Below, piece by piece: positions 32,962 through 41,771 of a DNA stretch of 64,000 bases (position 1 is its first letter; each line of letters begins with the position of its first letter). Below the pieces are notes generated by a model, which saw only the letters and a program-made list of their open reading frames with translations, did no database searches and was not told where the DNA came from. Made by a program: the position numbers and the translations under genes. Origin of the DNA: an uncultured Corynebacterium sp. GTDB taxonomy: Bacteria; Actinomycetota; Actinomycetes; Mycobacteriales; Mycobacteriaceae. The stretch spans positions 62,001 through 126,000 of the forward strand of contig NZ_CAMIHD010000004.1 in the NCBI RefSeq assembly GCF_946222835.1. Reading direction: 5' to 3'.

Positions 32962-35466
32962 CTAGCGGCCAAGCAGGCTGCGGACATCGTTGGCAAAATT
33001 ATCGATATCCTCTTGGCGGATGCCAAAGTCCTCTGGCGAGAACCCACCGCGACCGCCACCGCCGTTGCCATTTCCGCCGCCTGTACCGCCAGTTGAGCGG
33101 CCCGGGTTAGTAGCGCCGTCGGCAGCACCGCCGCCGGTGCTATTTTGTGCACCGGTGGAGTTTGCGTCGGCCACGCCGGAGGAGGGGGATTGGGAGGCCC
33201 CGGCGCCGTCGGAAAGCTGCAGCGTAATCTCCGCGCCCTTCTTCTTTCCGTCCTTGCCGGTAATTGCGCGCACTACGCGGCCATAAGGCACATCGCCGCC
33301 GATCACGCGGGAAGTCTTCACCACGTAGCCCTTCGATTCTAAGGCTTGGCGCGCTTCGGTCTCAGACTTGCCCCGCAGGCTATCCAAGGTCTTATCGGCC
33401 GTGGTGCCGTTGTCGTACTTCTTATTGTAATTTGGCAGTCCGGCCTTGGTTGCTATAGGCAACTGCGAGGCCATGCTGAAGAAGGTCTGTGCCGGCTCCA
33501 GACCGCCATAGAGGTTGCCCCAACCCGCGCACTGGCGTACCGGTCCAGTACACAGTGGGACAGTGGAAGTGCCGTCGTTATAGATATATGGCGCAGCGGA
33601 AATGCCCTCATTGAATCCCAGGAAAGCAGAGGATTGGTTGGACTCGGTAGTACCGGTCTTGGCCGCGATCGGGCTGGAATAGCCGGCTGCCTGGGCTGCA
33701 TCCTTGGCTGTGCCCTGCTTGGCGTCTTCGGATAGGGCATTGCTCATGGCGCGGGCGACGCCCTTATCCACTGCTTGCTCGCACGGGGTTTCCTTCAGGT
33801 AGACCTCATTGCCTTCCTTATCAGTGACCTGGGCGATGGGGTTGGGTTCACACCATTTTCCATCCGAGGCCAGCGTGGCGCCGACATTGGAAAGCTCCAG
33901 CGGGTTGACCTGGTCCGGGCCCAAGGTGAAGGAGCCGGAGTTAGCGTCCTTGGTGTGCTGGGCAATCGAGGTGTCCTTATCAAAGCTGCCCTTGTCATCG
34001 TAGGAGCGCAGGCCCAAACGCACGGCCATATCGACGATGGGTGCCACTCCTACCTGTTCCGTGAGCTTGATAAACGGCGTATTGGGTGAGTGCGCCAGTG
34101 CTTCTTGCAACGTCATCGTGGCCTTGTAGGAGCCGGCGTTTTCCACGCAGTAGCGGTCAGCCGGGCATCCTTCAGCGCCGCCATGGCCTAGGCCTTCTGC
34201 CTCATAGCGGGTGGGTACGTCCACGGTGTTTTTGATGCCGTAGCCTGCCTCGAGTGCGGCCGCGGCGGTAAAGACTTTAAAAACCGAACCCGCGCCATTG
34301 CCCACTAGGGAATAGGGCTGCGGCAAGATGGTCTCATTTTTATCTAGGTCTAGGCCATAGTCGCGGGAGGAAACCATAGCCAGCACCTTGCGGGCCGATT
34401 TGCTGGGCTTGATGACGTTCATGACCTCGGCCACGCCTTGCGCGTCTGGGCTGGTGTGGCTTTGTACGGACTGAAGTGCCTTATCCTGCACCGTTGGGTC
34501 CAGCGTGGTCTTGATGGTGTAGCCGCCGCGCGCCAGTTGCTCTTCGCTAATACCCTTCTTGTCCAGGTATTTTAGTACATAATCGCAAAAGAAACCGCGG
34601 TCGCCTGCGCCGATGCAGCCATTGGCAAGCGTCTTGGGCTTCTTGCCGACGCCCAGCTTCTCCTCCTTATACTTATCCGCTTCCTGCTGCTTGATATGGC
34701 CGTTCTCCGCCATGGATTGCAGGACCAGGTTGCGCCGCTGGGTTACTTCCTCGGCATTGGTATAGGGGTTGAGGCGCTCAGAGGATTGGACCATGCCGGC
34801 CAGCATCGCTGCTTGCGGTACCGTCAGCTCGGAAGCATGCGTGCCAAAATAGGTGCGGGCTGCCGCTTCGACGCCGTACGCATGGTTACCAAAAGACACC
34901 AGGTTGAGATAGTTGGTGAGGATGTCATCCTTATCCAATTCCGCATCCATCTTGGTGGCCATGCGCATCTCGCGCAGCTTGCGGGCTATGGATTGCTCGG
35001 TGGCTGCGGCGCGTTCTTCATCAGTGGTGGCAGAGACCAGCAATAAGTAGTTTTTTACGTACTGCTGTTCGATGGTGGAAGCGCCCTGGGAGACGCCGCC
35101 TGAGGTCAGGTTGGTCCACAGGGCGCGAAAATTGCCCTGAAAGTCCACGCCTTCATGTTCATAAAAACGTTCGTCCTCAATGGAGACGATGGCGTTTTTC
35201 ATGGCTGAGGAAATCTTCTTGCTCTCCACCGGGTGGCGGCGCTGGCTGAAAACATAGGCCATGTTTTTGCCCTTGGCGTCCTTGATTGTGGTCACGCCAG
35301 GGATATTGCCGGCGGTCAGATCTTGCAGGTCAGATTGCATGGTTTCGTTAGTGCGGGCAATCGCCACCCCGGAAATGCCCGCAAAGGGGGCAAGGGCCAG
35401 GGCGATAAGCGCGCCTACCAAGACCGTAGACAGGGCTATCTTGGCCAAAGATTTGAAGACAGTCAC
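32962..35466 (-). CDS. Bifunctional penicillin-binding protein 1A with PASTA domain
   Basis: 834 residues. A membrane anchor (ALSTVLVGALIALALAPFAG) is followed by a GT51 glycosyltransferase (catalytic region EDERFYEHEGVD; GASTIEQQYVKNYLL), a class A transpeptidase (GSVFKVFTA with the SxxK serine, SPN in AHSPNTPF, KTGT), a PASTA domain (~690–755) and a Gly/Ser/Asn-rich tail. It polymerises and cross-links peptidoglycan. It corresponds by context (beside whcA) to C. glutamicum PBP1a and M. tuberculosis PonA2. GTG 35466 is set by TAGTGT ending 7 nt upstream. Confidence 0.94.
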   Translation of the reverse strand: MTVFKSLAKIALSTVLVGALIALALAPFAGISGVAIARTNETMQSDLQDLTAGNIPGVTTIKDAKGKNMAYVFSQRRHPVESKKISSAMKNAIVSIEDERFYEHEGVDFQGNFRALWTNLTSGGVSQGASTIEQQYVKNYLLLVSATTDEERAAATEQSIARKLREMRMATKMDAELDKDDILTNYLNLVSFGNHAYGVEAAARTYFGTHASELTVPQAAMLAGMVQSSERLNPYTNAEEVTQRRNLVLQSMAENGHIKQQEADKYKEEKLGVGKKPKTLANGCIGAGDRGFFCDYVLKYLDKKGISEEQLARGGYTIKTTLDPTVQDKALQSVQSHTSPDAQGVAEVMNVIKPSKSARKVLAMVSSRDYGLDLDKNETILPQPYSLVGNGAGSVFKVFTAAAALEAGYGIKNTVDVPTRYEAEGLGHGGAEGCPADRYCVENAGSYKATMTLQEALAHSPNTPFIKLTEQVGVAPIVDMAVRLGLRSYDDKGSFDKDTSIAQHTKDANSGSFTLGPDQVNPLELSNVGATLASDGKWCEPNPIAQVTDKEGNEVYLKETPCEQAVDKGVARAMSNALSEDAKQGTAKDAAQAAGYSSPIAAKTGTTESNQSSAFLGFNEGISAAPYIYNDGTSTVPLCTGPVRQCAGWGNLYGGLEPAQTFFSMASQLPIATKAGLPNYNKKYDNGTTADKTLDSLRGKSETEARQALESKGYVVKTSRVIGGDVPYGRVVRAITGKDGKKKGAEITLQLSDGAGASQSPSSGVADANSTGAQNSTGGGAADGATNPGRSTGGTGGGNGNGGGGRGGFSPEDFGIRQEDIDNFANDVRSLLGR

Positions 35467-35610
35467 GCCCAATACACTACGTGGTCGGCCTTGGTAGGTG
35501 GAAGATCACTCGCACCCCCTAAAGTGTGACGTGTTAGACAATCTTCTACCTGGATGAATAGACTCAGGTGCGTTACATAGTATTCCGTCTGGGAAGGAGC
35601 ACACTCACCC

Positions 35611-35934
35611 ATGACCGTTCGTGTGAAGACTGCTGGAATGTCTAATACAGCCCGAAATCCCGAGCGTGGTGAGTGGGTTACCCAGGCTAAATGCCGCAAG
35701 GGTGACCCGGATGCCCTATTCGTGCGCGGTGCAGAACAGCGCAAGGCGGCTGTCATTTGTCGCCACTGCCCGGTGCTCAACGAATGCCGCGCCGATGCTC
35801 TGGATAATCGCGTCGAGTTCGGCGTTTGGGGCGGGCTGACCGAGCGCCAGCGCCGTGCCCTGCTGCGTAAGAACCCTCACATCACCGACTGGGCGCGCTA
35901 CCTCGCTCAGGGCGGCGAGCTCGTCGGGATTTAA
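35611..35934 (+). CDS. whcA: WhiB-family iron–sulphur regulator (WhcA/WhiB4-like)
   Basis: 107 residues. The four cluster cysteines are in TQAKCRKGD and ICRHCPVLNEC, followed by the family turn GVWGGLTERQRRALLRK and a C-terminal segment (NPHITDWARYLAQGGE) that matches C. glutamicum WhcA, a negative regulator of oxidative-stress genes that binds a 4Fe–4S cluster. GGAAGGAG lies about 12 nt before ATG 35611; the internal ATG at 35638 is an alternative start. It is divergent from the PBP1a gene, as in relatives. Confidence 0.88.
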   Translation: MTVRVKTAGMSNTARNPERGEWVTQAKCRKGDPDALFVRGAEQRKAAVICRHCPVLNECRADALDNRVEFGVWGGLTERQRRALLRKNPHITDWARYLAQGGELVGI

Positions 35935-35979
35935 GAATTTAGACGGCGTGGGGCGTGTTTAATAGATAGAATAGGCCCT

Positions 35980-36138
35980 ATGACTAAATGGGAATACGCA
36001 ACCGCACCTGTCCTTACCCACGCCACCAAGCAGATCCTCGATTCTTGGGGTGAAGACGGCTGGGAACTGGTCACCGTCACCCCGGGCCCTAACCCGGAAA
36101 ACGTGGTGGCCTATTTCAAGCGCGAGGTGGCAGAGTAA
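35980..36138 (+). CDS. Small DUF4177-like protein
   Basis: 52 residues, opening MTKWEYATAPVLTHATKQIL and with DSWGEDGWELVTVTPGP, the DUF4177 pattern (WEY … LN.LG.EGWELV). TAGAAT ends exactly 7 nt before ATG 35980, strong support for a real leaderless gene. The stop codon abuts the ATG of the RidA gene (36139), so the two are probably co-translated. Function unknown; a similar small gene sits before RidA in mycobacteria (Rv3678A-like position). Confidence 0.82.
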   Translation: MTKWEYATAPVLTHATKQILDSWGEDGWELVTVTPGPNPENVVAYFKREVAE

Positions 36139-36597
36139 ATGGGCTTTCATGCTCGCTTGCGGGAGCTGGGGTACGAGCTGCCGGGCGTCGCCAAGCCGCT
36201 AGCCTCCTATGTGCCGGCCGTGCGCGTGGGTAATCAGGTCTGGACCTCCGGCCAGCTCCCCTTGGTGGAAGGTGCCTTGCCGGTGACCGGTAAGGTCGGT
36301 GCCGATCTCACCACGGAGCAGGCCCAGGAGCAGGCTCGCATCGCGGCGCTGAATGCGCTCGCAGCCATCGATGCCGAGGTGGGCCTGGATAATATTTCCC
36401 GCGTGGTAAAAATCGTGGGGTTCGTGGCCTCTGACCCGGCCTATGCAGACCAGCCGGTAGTTATCAATGGTGCCTCCGATTTCATCGGTGACATCTTTGG
36501 AGACGCCGGCACGCATGCACGCTCCGCCGTGGGGGTGGCTGCGTTGCCTAAAAACGCCCCGGTAGAGATCGAACTAATCGTAGAAATCGCTGCTTGA
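36139..36597 (+). CDS. RidA/YjgF family protein
   Basis: 152 residues with the RidA core: VWTSGQLPLVEG, QARIAALNALAAIDAEVGLDNISRVVKIVGFVAS, and a C-terminal VGVAALPKNAPVEIELIVE. Trimeric RidA proteins hydrolyse reactive enamine/imine intermediates from PLP enzymes. The canonical arginine position near the C-terminus appears not to be arginine (ARSAVGVAALPKNAPVEIE), so this may be a non-archetypal Rid subfamily. It follows the DUF4177-like gene directly and is followed by an MBL hydrolase gene. Confidence 0.88.
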   Translation: MGFHARLRELGYELPGVAKPLASYVPAVRVGNQVWTSGQLPLVEGALPVTGKVGADLTTEQAQEQARIAALNALAAIDAEVGLDNISRVVKIVGFVASDPAYADQPVVINGASDFIGDIFGDAGTHARSAVGVAALPKNAPVEIELIVEIAA

Positions 36598-36615
36598 TCG
36601 GATAGGCTAGTAACT

Positions 36616-37431
36616 ATGGAGCACCCTGCATATAGTCAATTGCGTCCCGTCAGCCAATCCGTTGGCGTTGTCCTTTGCGATAATCCCAGCTACACCGCTC
36701 TTGAGGGTACGAATACCTGGATTATTCGCGCCGCTGAAGACTCTCGGGCGATCGTCGTGGATCCGGGTCCCGAGGATGAAGGCCATCTCAACGTTGTCCA
36801 CCGCAACGCAGGCGAGGTGGCTTTGATTTTGATTACCCACCGCCACGATGACCATGCTTCGGGCGCGCAGCGCTTGCGGCAGATGACCGGCGCCCCCATC
36901 CGTGCTTTCGATCCGAGCTACTGCAATGGTGCTGAGGCTCTCCAGGATGGTGAGCATATCTCCCTCGATGGCATTACCCCGCGTCTCGAGGTTGTTCACA
37001 CCCCTGGCCATACCGCGGATTCCACCTGCTTCTTCGTGTGGAGTGGTGAAGTAGGAAACTCTCGCCTTGAGGGCATCATTACCGGCGACACCATCGCCGG
37101 TCGCCACACAGTCCTCCTTTCGGAGACGGACGGTAATTTGGCCGACTACCTGCAGACCCTGGATACCCTGGAAGAGCGAGGCAAAGACATCGCGCTGTTC
37201 CCAGGGCACGGTCCGGACCTGGATGACACCTCCCAGGTGGCCCGTAAGTACATTGACCGCCGTCATTACCGCCTGAGCCAGATCAAGGAGATCCGCTCCC
37301 GCTTGGGTGAGGATGTAGATCTCAATACCCTGGTCAATGAGATGTATGACGATGTGGATCCGGTGCTGCGCCACGCTGCGGAACAGTCCACACGCACCGC
37401 GCTGAAGTACTTGGACGGCGAGGCTAAATAA
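36616..37431 (+). CDS. Metallo-beta-lactamase-fold hydrolase
   Basis: 271 residues. The zinc motif ITHRHDDHASG (HxHxDH), VVHTPGHTADS and GDTIAGR make a complete MBL site, with a C-terminal helical domain (ARKYIDRRHYRLSQIKEIRSRLG) of the type seen in LACTB2-like hydrolases. TAGGCT ends 7 nt before ATG 36616. In M. tuberculosis the equivalent gene (Rv3677c) lies beside crp, as here next to glxR. The substrate is unknown (glyoxalase II-like or RNA are possibilities). Confidence 0.87.
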   Translation: MEHPAYSQLRPVSQSVGVVLCDNPSYTALEGTNTWIIRAAEDSRAIVVDPGPEDEGHLNVVHRNAGEVALILITHRHDDHASGAQRLRQMTGAPIRAFDPSYCNGAEALQDGEHISLDGITPRLEVVHTPGHTADSTCFFVWSGEVGNSRLEGIITGDTIAGRHTVLLSETDGNLADYLQTLDTLEERGKDIALFPGHGPDLDDTSQVARKYIDRRHYRLSQIKEIRSRLGEDVDLNTLVNEMYDDVDPVLRHAAEQSTRTALKYLDGEAK

Positions 37432-37446
37432 GTAGTATCTCCATTC

Positions 37447-37480
37447 GCCCCTCCTCCTGATTGTGGGAAGAGGGGCTTAA
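37447..37480. terminator. Terminator between MBL gene and glxR
   Basis: GCCCCTC (37447–37453) pairs with GAGGGGC (37470–37476), followed by TTAATTTT. Confidence 0.7.
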
Positions 37481-37564
37481 TTTTGCCCGGGGTTGGTGAT
37501 GCCGAGCAAACGCGGTGAAAACCAGCGAAACCCCGCCGCAGCGGGGTGGTGAGCTGGCGCTAGG

Positions 37565-38248
37565 TTAGCGAGCGCGGCGGGCGAGGTGCTCGGTATCGAC
37601 GATGAGCACGGACTTGCCCTCGAGGCGGATCCAGCCGCGGTGCGCAAAGGTAGCGAGCGCCTTGTTGACGGTCTCACGGGAAGCGCCCACCAGCTGGGCA
37701 ATCTCTTCCTGGGTGAGGTCGTGGTTTACACGCAGGGCGCTGCCTTCCTGGACGCCGAAGCGGTTAGCCAGCTGCAGCAAGGTCTTTGCCACGCGACCCG
37801 GAACATCGGTGAAGATGAGATCGGCCAGATTGGCATTGGTGCGGCGCAAGCGGCGAGCCAGCACGCGCAGTAGCTGCTGCGCGATTTCGGGGTGGTCACC
37901 GACCCACTTCTTGAGCAGCTCGGAATTCATGGTGGCTGCTTGAACCTCGGTCACGCATACTGCGGAGGAGGTGCGCGGGCCCGGATCGAAGATGGATAGC
38001 TCGCCGAACATATCGGACGGGCCCATGACAGTCAGGAGGTTTTCGCGGCCATCCGGGGCGTGGCGGGCGAGCTTAATCTTGCCCGAGGTGATGATGTACA
38101 AACGGTCACCAGGCTCGCCTTCGTCGAAGATGGTGGTTCCGCGCGGGTAGCGCACGGTCTCCATCTGCTCGATTAGGTGCTGCACTGCAACGGGATCAAC
38201 GCCTTGGAAGATTCCGGCGCGGGAGAGAATGTCCTGTACGCCTTCCAC
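37565..38248 (-). CDS. glxR: cAMP-responsive global regulator GlxR (CRP/FNR family)
   Basis: 227 residues. An N-terminal cyclic-nucleotide-binding beta-roll (FDEGEPGDRLYIITSGKIKLAR; MFGELSIFDPGPRTSSAVCVTE, the cAMP cassette) is followed by a dimer helix and an HTH (LTQEEIAQLVGASRETVNKALATFAHRGWIRLEG). Near-identity of these segments with C. glutamicum GlxR is clear. It controls hundreds of genes in corynebacteria in response to cAMP, made by CyaB, which is also encoded in this window (58447–59979). GTG 38248 has AAGGAG 7 nt upstream. The upstream region has near-palindromic GTGA/TCAC elements but no perfect GlxR site. Confidence 0.95.
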   Translation of the reverse strand: MEGVQDILSRAGIFQGVDPVAVQHLIEQMETVRYPRGTTIFDEGEPGDRLYIITSGKIKLARHAPDGRENLLTVMGPSDMFGELSIFDPGPRTSSAVCVTEVQAATMNSELLKKWVGDHPEIAQQLLRVLARRLRRTNANLADLIFTDVPGRVAKTLLQLANRFGVQEGSALRVNHDLTQEEIAQLVGASRETVNKALATFAHRGWIRLEGKSVLIVDTEHLARRAR

Positions 38249-38471
38249 GTTTTACTCCTTGGATGTCGACTACGAAAGTCCATAGATGAGCCTGCGCCAC
38301 ATCTGGGTGCGGTCTTTCATGCACTCGACAATGCGGAACAAGCGGGGTCACTGTGTAACGCGTTTCATCTTACAGTGTAATTGATCACTTTTGGTACTTC
38401 AGTGAAATTTTGTCACACTATAGAAACTCTGATCATGCTAAAGGCACGGGGCCGGCCAGCAGGTTTGCCGC

Positions 38472-38561
38472 TTAGTCAGCGAAAACGACTGCTTCGAGCT
38501 TTTCCATCAAGAGGGCGAAAAGGGCGATGGCAAGCGGTACCAGAATTACGAGTGAAATCAT
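38472..38561 (-). CDS. 29-residue single-helix membrane protein
   Basis: A short frame on the complement begins MISLVILVPLAIALFALLM and ends EKLEAVVFAD: one transmembrane helix with a short acidic tail. Support for a real gene: TAGACT (complement of 38570–38575) ends 8 nt before ATG 38561, AGGA precedes the ATG, and the frame is divergent from nth with both promoters in 28 bp. It sits between glxR and nth. It resembles small membrane proteins that associate with larger complexes, but the partner is unknown. Confidence 0.6.
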   Translation of the reverse strand: MISLVILVPLAIALFALLMEKLEAVVFAD

Positions 38562-38589
38562 GTTTTCCTAGTCTACTAAGCTTTATCCC

Positions 38590-39246
38590 ATGAGTTCAGC
38601 ACTGTCTGCGACCAGCGCGCCGGAGTTACGGGCACCGGAGGTTAATAAGCGGTTGGCACAGGAGTATCCGGATGCGCGATGTGCCTTGGATTATGACTCC
38701 CCGCTGCAGCTATTAATAGCCACGGTATTATCGGCCCAATGCACGGATGAGCGCGTGAATTCGGTGACCCCTGAACTGTTTGCCCGGTACCCAGAGGCGG
38801 CGAATTATGCAGCGGCGCAGCGCTCGGATCTGGAACGTATCCTGCGGCCGTTGGGCTTTCAGCGTGCTAAGGCGGGCCATCTTTTGGGCATCGGGGAGAA
38901 GCTGGTGGCAGATTTCGCAGGCGGGGTCCCGCGCACGGTCAAGGAGCTCACCAGCCTGCCCGGCGTGGGGCGCAAGACCGCGCTGGTGGTGCTCGGAAAC
39001 GCCTTCGGGATTCCCGGGCTGACGGTGGATACGCACTTCGGCCGCCTCATGCAGCGGCTCGGGCTAACGGGGGAGAAGACGCCGGTTAAGATTGAGCGGG
39101 ACATCGCCAAGCTTTTGCCAGAAGAAGAGTGGACGATGTTTTCGCACCGCGTCATCTCTCATGGGCGTCAGATATGCCATGCGCGCACGCCGGAGTGTAA
39201 TGCATGCGTGCTGCGGGATATGTGCCCGACCGGTGGTGGGCGCTAG
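38590..39246 (+). CDS. nth: Endonuclease III
   Basis: 218 residues. The core is LLIATVLSAQCTDERVN, the helix-hairpin-helix is LTSLPGVGRKTALVV with the catalytic lysine, VDTHFGRLMQRLGL carries the catalytic Asp, and the 4Fe–4S loop is CHARTPECNACVLRDMC (C-x7-C-x2-C-x5-C spacing). It removes oxidised pyrimidines and nicks the DNA. TAAGCT (38577–38582) ends 7 nt before ATG 38590. It is followed after 9 nt by a thioredoxin-like gene. Confidence 0.95.
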   Translation: MSSALSATSAPELRAPEVNKRLAQEYPDARCALDYDSPLQLLIATVLSAQCTDERVNSVTPELFARYPEAANYAAAQRSDLERILRPLGFQRAKAGHLLGIGEKLVADFAGGVPRTVKELTSLPGVGRKTALVVLGNAFGIPGLTVDTHFGRLMQRLGLTGEKTPVKIERDIAKLLPEEEWTMFSHRVISHGRQICHARTPECNACVLRDMCPTGGGR

Positions 39247-39255
39247 GCTAACGGT

Positions 39256-39819
39256 ATGAAGAACTACGTCCTTGGCACGGTGATTGCCGCGATCCTCGTT
39301 GCCGTTATCGCGGTAGTGGGCGTCTCGCAATTGCGGGGTGGGGACGGAGTTGAGGGGGCGTCGCCAAGCGGGGCAAGCCCCCAAGAAATACCGCAGCGCC
39401 CGGATTGTCCGGTCGGCACCGTGGCCGGGGTGGAGCTCGAGTGTTTGGGCGGTGAGGCCGCTGGAAAGCGCGCCGATGAAGGCGTGAGCGTAGTCAACGT
39501 ATGGGCGTGGTGGTGCCAGCCGTGCCGCGCGGAGCTTCCTTATCTGCAGGAGGTGGCGGAGGAGCATCCAGAATGGCAGGTCGTAGGTGTGCACGCGGAT
39601 AAAAATGCGGGAAATGGGGCGGCCTTCTTGAATGACTTGGGAGTGGATCTGCCGAGCTTCCAGGATTCGGATAATAAATTTGCCGGTGAGCTGGGGCTGC
39701 CAGGCGTGGTACCGGTCACCGTGGTGCTCAAGGACGGTAAGGTGCGCAAACAATATGCACAGCCGTTTAGCTCCACTGCGGAGATTGAAAAAGCCGTGGA
39801 GGAGGCGATTGCGGCATGA
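39256..39819 (+). CDS. Membrane-anchored thioredoxin-like protein (TlpA type)
   Basis: 187 residues. An N-terminal membrane anchor (VLGTVIAAILVAVIAVVGV) is followed by a thioredoxin fold with WAWWCQPCRAELP (CxxC) and a cis-Pro segment GVVPVTVV. An extra Cys pair (DCPVGTVAGVELEC) precedes the fold. It is likely an extracytoplasmic disulphide reductase or oxidase. TAGGCT ends 6 nt before ATG 39256. Its stop overlaps the Nudix gene start (ATGA). It contains the GCTTGGCGACG variant of the dispersed motif, antisense. Confidence 0.85.
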   Translation: MKNYVLGTVIAAILVAVIAVVGVSQLRGGDGVEGASPSGASPQEIPQRPDCPVGTVAGVELECLGGEAAGKRADEGVSVVNVWAWWCQPCRAELPYLQEVAEEHPEWQVVGVHADKNAGNGAAFLNDLGVDLPSFQDSDNKFAGELGLPGVVPVTVVLKDGKVRKQYAQPFSSTAEIEKAVEEAIAA

Positions 39820-40517
39820 GCCAGCTGCTTCCCGAGCGCACGCCAGAATGGCTCAAGCCGGCGCTGGGCGTAGACCCCAGCCAGGTGCAAGAGCTCATCG
39901 GCAACCGTCAAGCCTCGTCGCTCAACGGCACCAATGTGCAGGTGCCGGTCAAACGGGAGGCGGCAGTGCTCATGCTGCTTAGCGGCGAGAGCGCGGAGAA
40001 CGGTAGCATCTTGCTCACGCACCGCTCGCCATCCATGCGTTCACACTCCGGGCAGATCGCCTTCCCAGGCGGCCGCCGAGATCCCGCTGATACCTCGCTA
40101 GTGGATACCGCGCTGCGGGAAGCTTGGGAAGAAACGGACCTGCAGCGTAATTCCGTGACCCCCTTGGAGCAGTGGGACCAGCTGCATATCCGCGCCACCG
40201 GCAATCCGGTGAGCCCGATTCTGGCGCATTGGACCCAGCCGGGGGAGGTCTATCCCGCCAGCCCAGATGAAACCGATGACGTATTTCTTATGCCCATCCG
40301 GGAGTTGGTCGATCCGCGCAATCGTTTCGTGGTGGGCTTTAGAAAATGGCAAGGACCAGCATTTCATGCCAATGGTTATGTCATTTGGGGCTTTACCGCC
40401 GGAGTGCTTTCGGCGCTCTTGCAACACTCCGGGTGGAGTGTTCCTTGGGATAACAATTCAGTCATGGACCTGCGTGACTCCCTCAAAAACTCCCGCAATA
40501 ATGAGAAGATGTCCTAA
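39816..40517 (+). CDS. Nudix hydrolase, CoA pyrophosphatase-like
   Basis: 233 residues. The Nudix box reads GGRRDPADTSLVDTALREAWEETDL, preceded by RSHSGQIAFPGG, the pattern of the CoA-diphosphatase (NudL/YeaB) subfamily. It probably hydrolyses nucleoside diphosphate-linked substrates such as CoA. It overlaps the thioredoxin-like gene by 4 nt and precedes marP, the same order as Rv3673c–Rv3671c in M. tuberculosis, indicating one transcription unit. Confidence 0.87.
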   Translation: MSQLLPERTPEWLKPALGVDPSQVQELIGNRQASSLNGTNVQVPVKREAAVLMLLSGESAENGSILLTHRSPSMRSHSGQIAFPGGRRDPADTSLVDTALREAWEETDLQRNSVTPLEQWDQLHIRATGNPVSPILAHWTQPGEVYPASPDETDDVFLMPIRELVDPRNRFVVGFRKWQGPAFHANGYVIWGFTAGVLSALLQHSGWSVPWDNNSVMDLRDSLKNSRNNEKMS

Positions 40518-40574
40518 CCGCTTGTGCCGCGGTACGTGTACGCCTTAACCCCCAGATAGAAAGAACCCATAGCC

Positions 40575-41771
40575 ATGACTCCTGCGCTTATCGTTGACGG
40601 CCTGATCGTGGTCGCCGTCCTTGTGGCGCTACTGAGTGGGTGGCGCAATGGCGCCCTCGCGGCGGTACTGGCCTCCATTGGCGTAGGCGCGGGGATAGTG
40701 TTGGGCATTGCCGTAGCCCCGGCCGCGCTGCGCCTAGTGGATCAGCCCTCGTTGCGCTTGCTGCTCTTAGTGGGGATTTTGGTGCTTTTTGTGGGCATCG
40801 GACAGCTCATCGGCTCCTCGCTGGGCGGCAGCGTGCGCGACCGCATGAAGGCGCGCAAGACACAGCGCCTCGATTCTGCGGTGGGGGCGGTATTCCAAGC
40901 ATTTGCCGCTCTGGTGGTTATCTGGTTGATTTCTATTCCCGTGGCCACCAACTTGGGCGGCGCGGCTGGCCAGGGGCTGCGTGATTCGCGCATTCTGGGC
41001 AACCTCAACTCAGCCGCGCCGGCGCGGGTAGCGGCACTGCCTAATGGCGTCGCGGCGATGCTCAATGAGTCCGGCCTGCCGCCATTGGTGTCGCCGTGGC
41101 AAAACTCTATTAGCACTGAGGAGGTAGAAGAGCCAGACCCAGACGTGCAGGACCCGGAGCTGGTGCGCCGCATGCGGCCCTCCATTATTCACGTGCTTGG
41201 CGACGCCGAAGAGTGCTCCCGCCGCCTTATGGGGTCCGGCTTTGTAACTGCCGATGACTACGTGATCACCAATGCCCACGTGGTGGCCGGCACGCAGACT
41301 GTGCGCCTCGATACCAAGTTGGGTCTTAAGGACGCCACCGTGGTTTATTACAACCCGGACGTGGATGTGGCGGTGTTGCATTCGCGCGATCTGGGCATCG
41401 ATCCGTTGCCGTGGGCCCAGGCCTCGGCCCAGACGGGCGACGATGCGATGGTCATGGGTTTCCCGCATTCTGGGCCTTTTGACGCCGAGATGGCACGTGT
41501 GCGCGATCGCATCACCATTTCCGGCCCGGATATTTACTCTCGTGGGCATGTGGAGCGCGATTCCTACACCGTGCGCGGCAATATCCAGCAAGGAAATTCC
41601 GGCGGACCGCTGGTCAATACGGCCGGCGAGGTCCTCGGCGTGGTCTTTGGCGCCTCGGTAGATGACTCCGAGACGGGCTATGCCCTAACCGCTGATGAGG
41701 TCAACGGCCAGGTCGGAGATGTCACGCAGCTTACCCACCCGGTAGATACCGGGGAGTGCGTGGCGCACTAG
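40575..41771 (+). CDS. marP: Periplasmic serine protease MarP
   Basis: 397 residues. Four N-terminal membrane helices (CvpA-like) are followed by a chymotrypsin-fold protease with His235 (TNAHVV), Asp264 (PDVDVAVL) and Ser342 (QQGNSGGP). Cys214 and Cys394 are placed as the regulatory disulphide of M. tuberculosis MarP, where the protease is needed for acid and oxidative resistance. Its upstream thioredoxin-like neighbour could act on that disulphide (inference). It is convergent with the alpha/beta hydrolase gene, sharing 4 nt. Confidence 0.92.
   Translation: MTPALIVDGLIVVAVLVALLSGWRNGALAAVLASIGVGAGIVLGIAVAPAALRLVDQPSLRLLLLVGILVLFVGIGQLIGSSLGGSVRDRMKARKTQRLDSAVGAVFQAFAALVVIWLISIPVATNLGGAAGQGLRDSRILGNLNSAAPARVAALPNGVAAMLNESGLPPLVSPWQNSISTEEVEEPDPDVQDPELVRRMRPSIIHVLGDAEECSRRLMGSGFVTADDYVITNAHVVAGTQTVRLDTKLGLKDATVVYYNPDVDVAVLHSRDLGIDPLPWAQASAQTGDDAMVMGFPHSGPFDAEMARVRDRITISGPDIYSRGHVERDSYTVRGNIQQGNSGGPLVNTAGEVLGVVFGASVDDSETGYALTADEVNGQVGDVTQLTHPVDTGECVAH

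Noticed and set aside
38381..38593. 70-codon plus-strand frame upstream of nth
   Set aside because: It covers the promoter region, is Arg/Pro-rich without domain or start signal, and overlaps the better supported 29-residue frame on the other strand.
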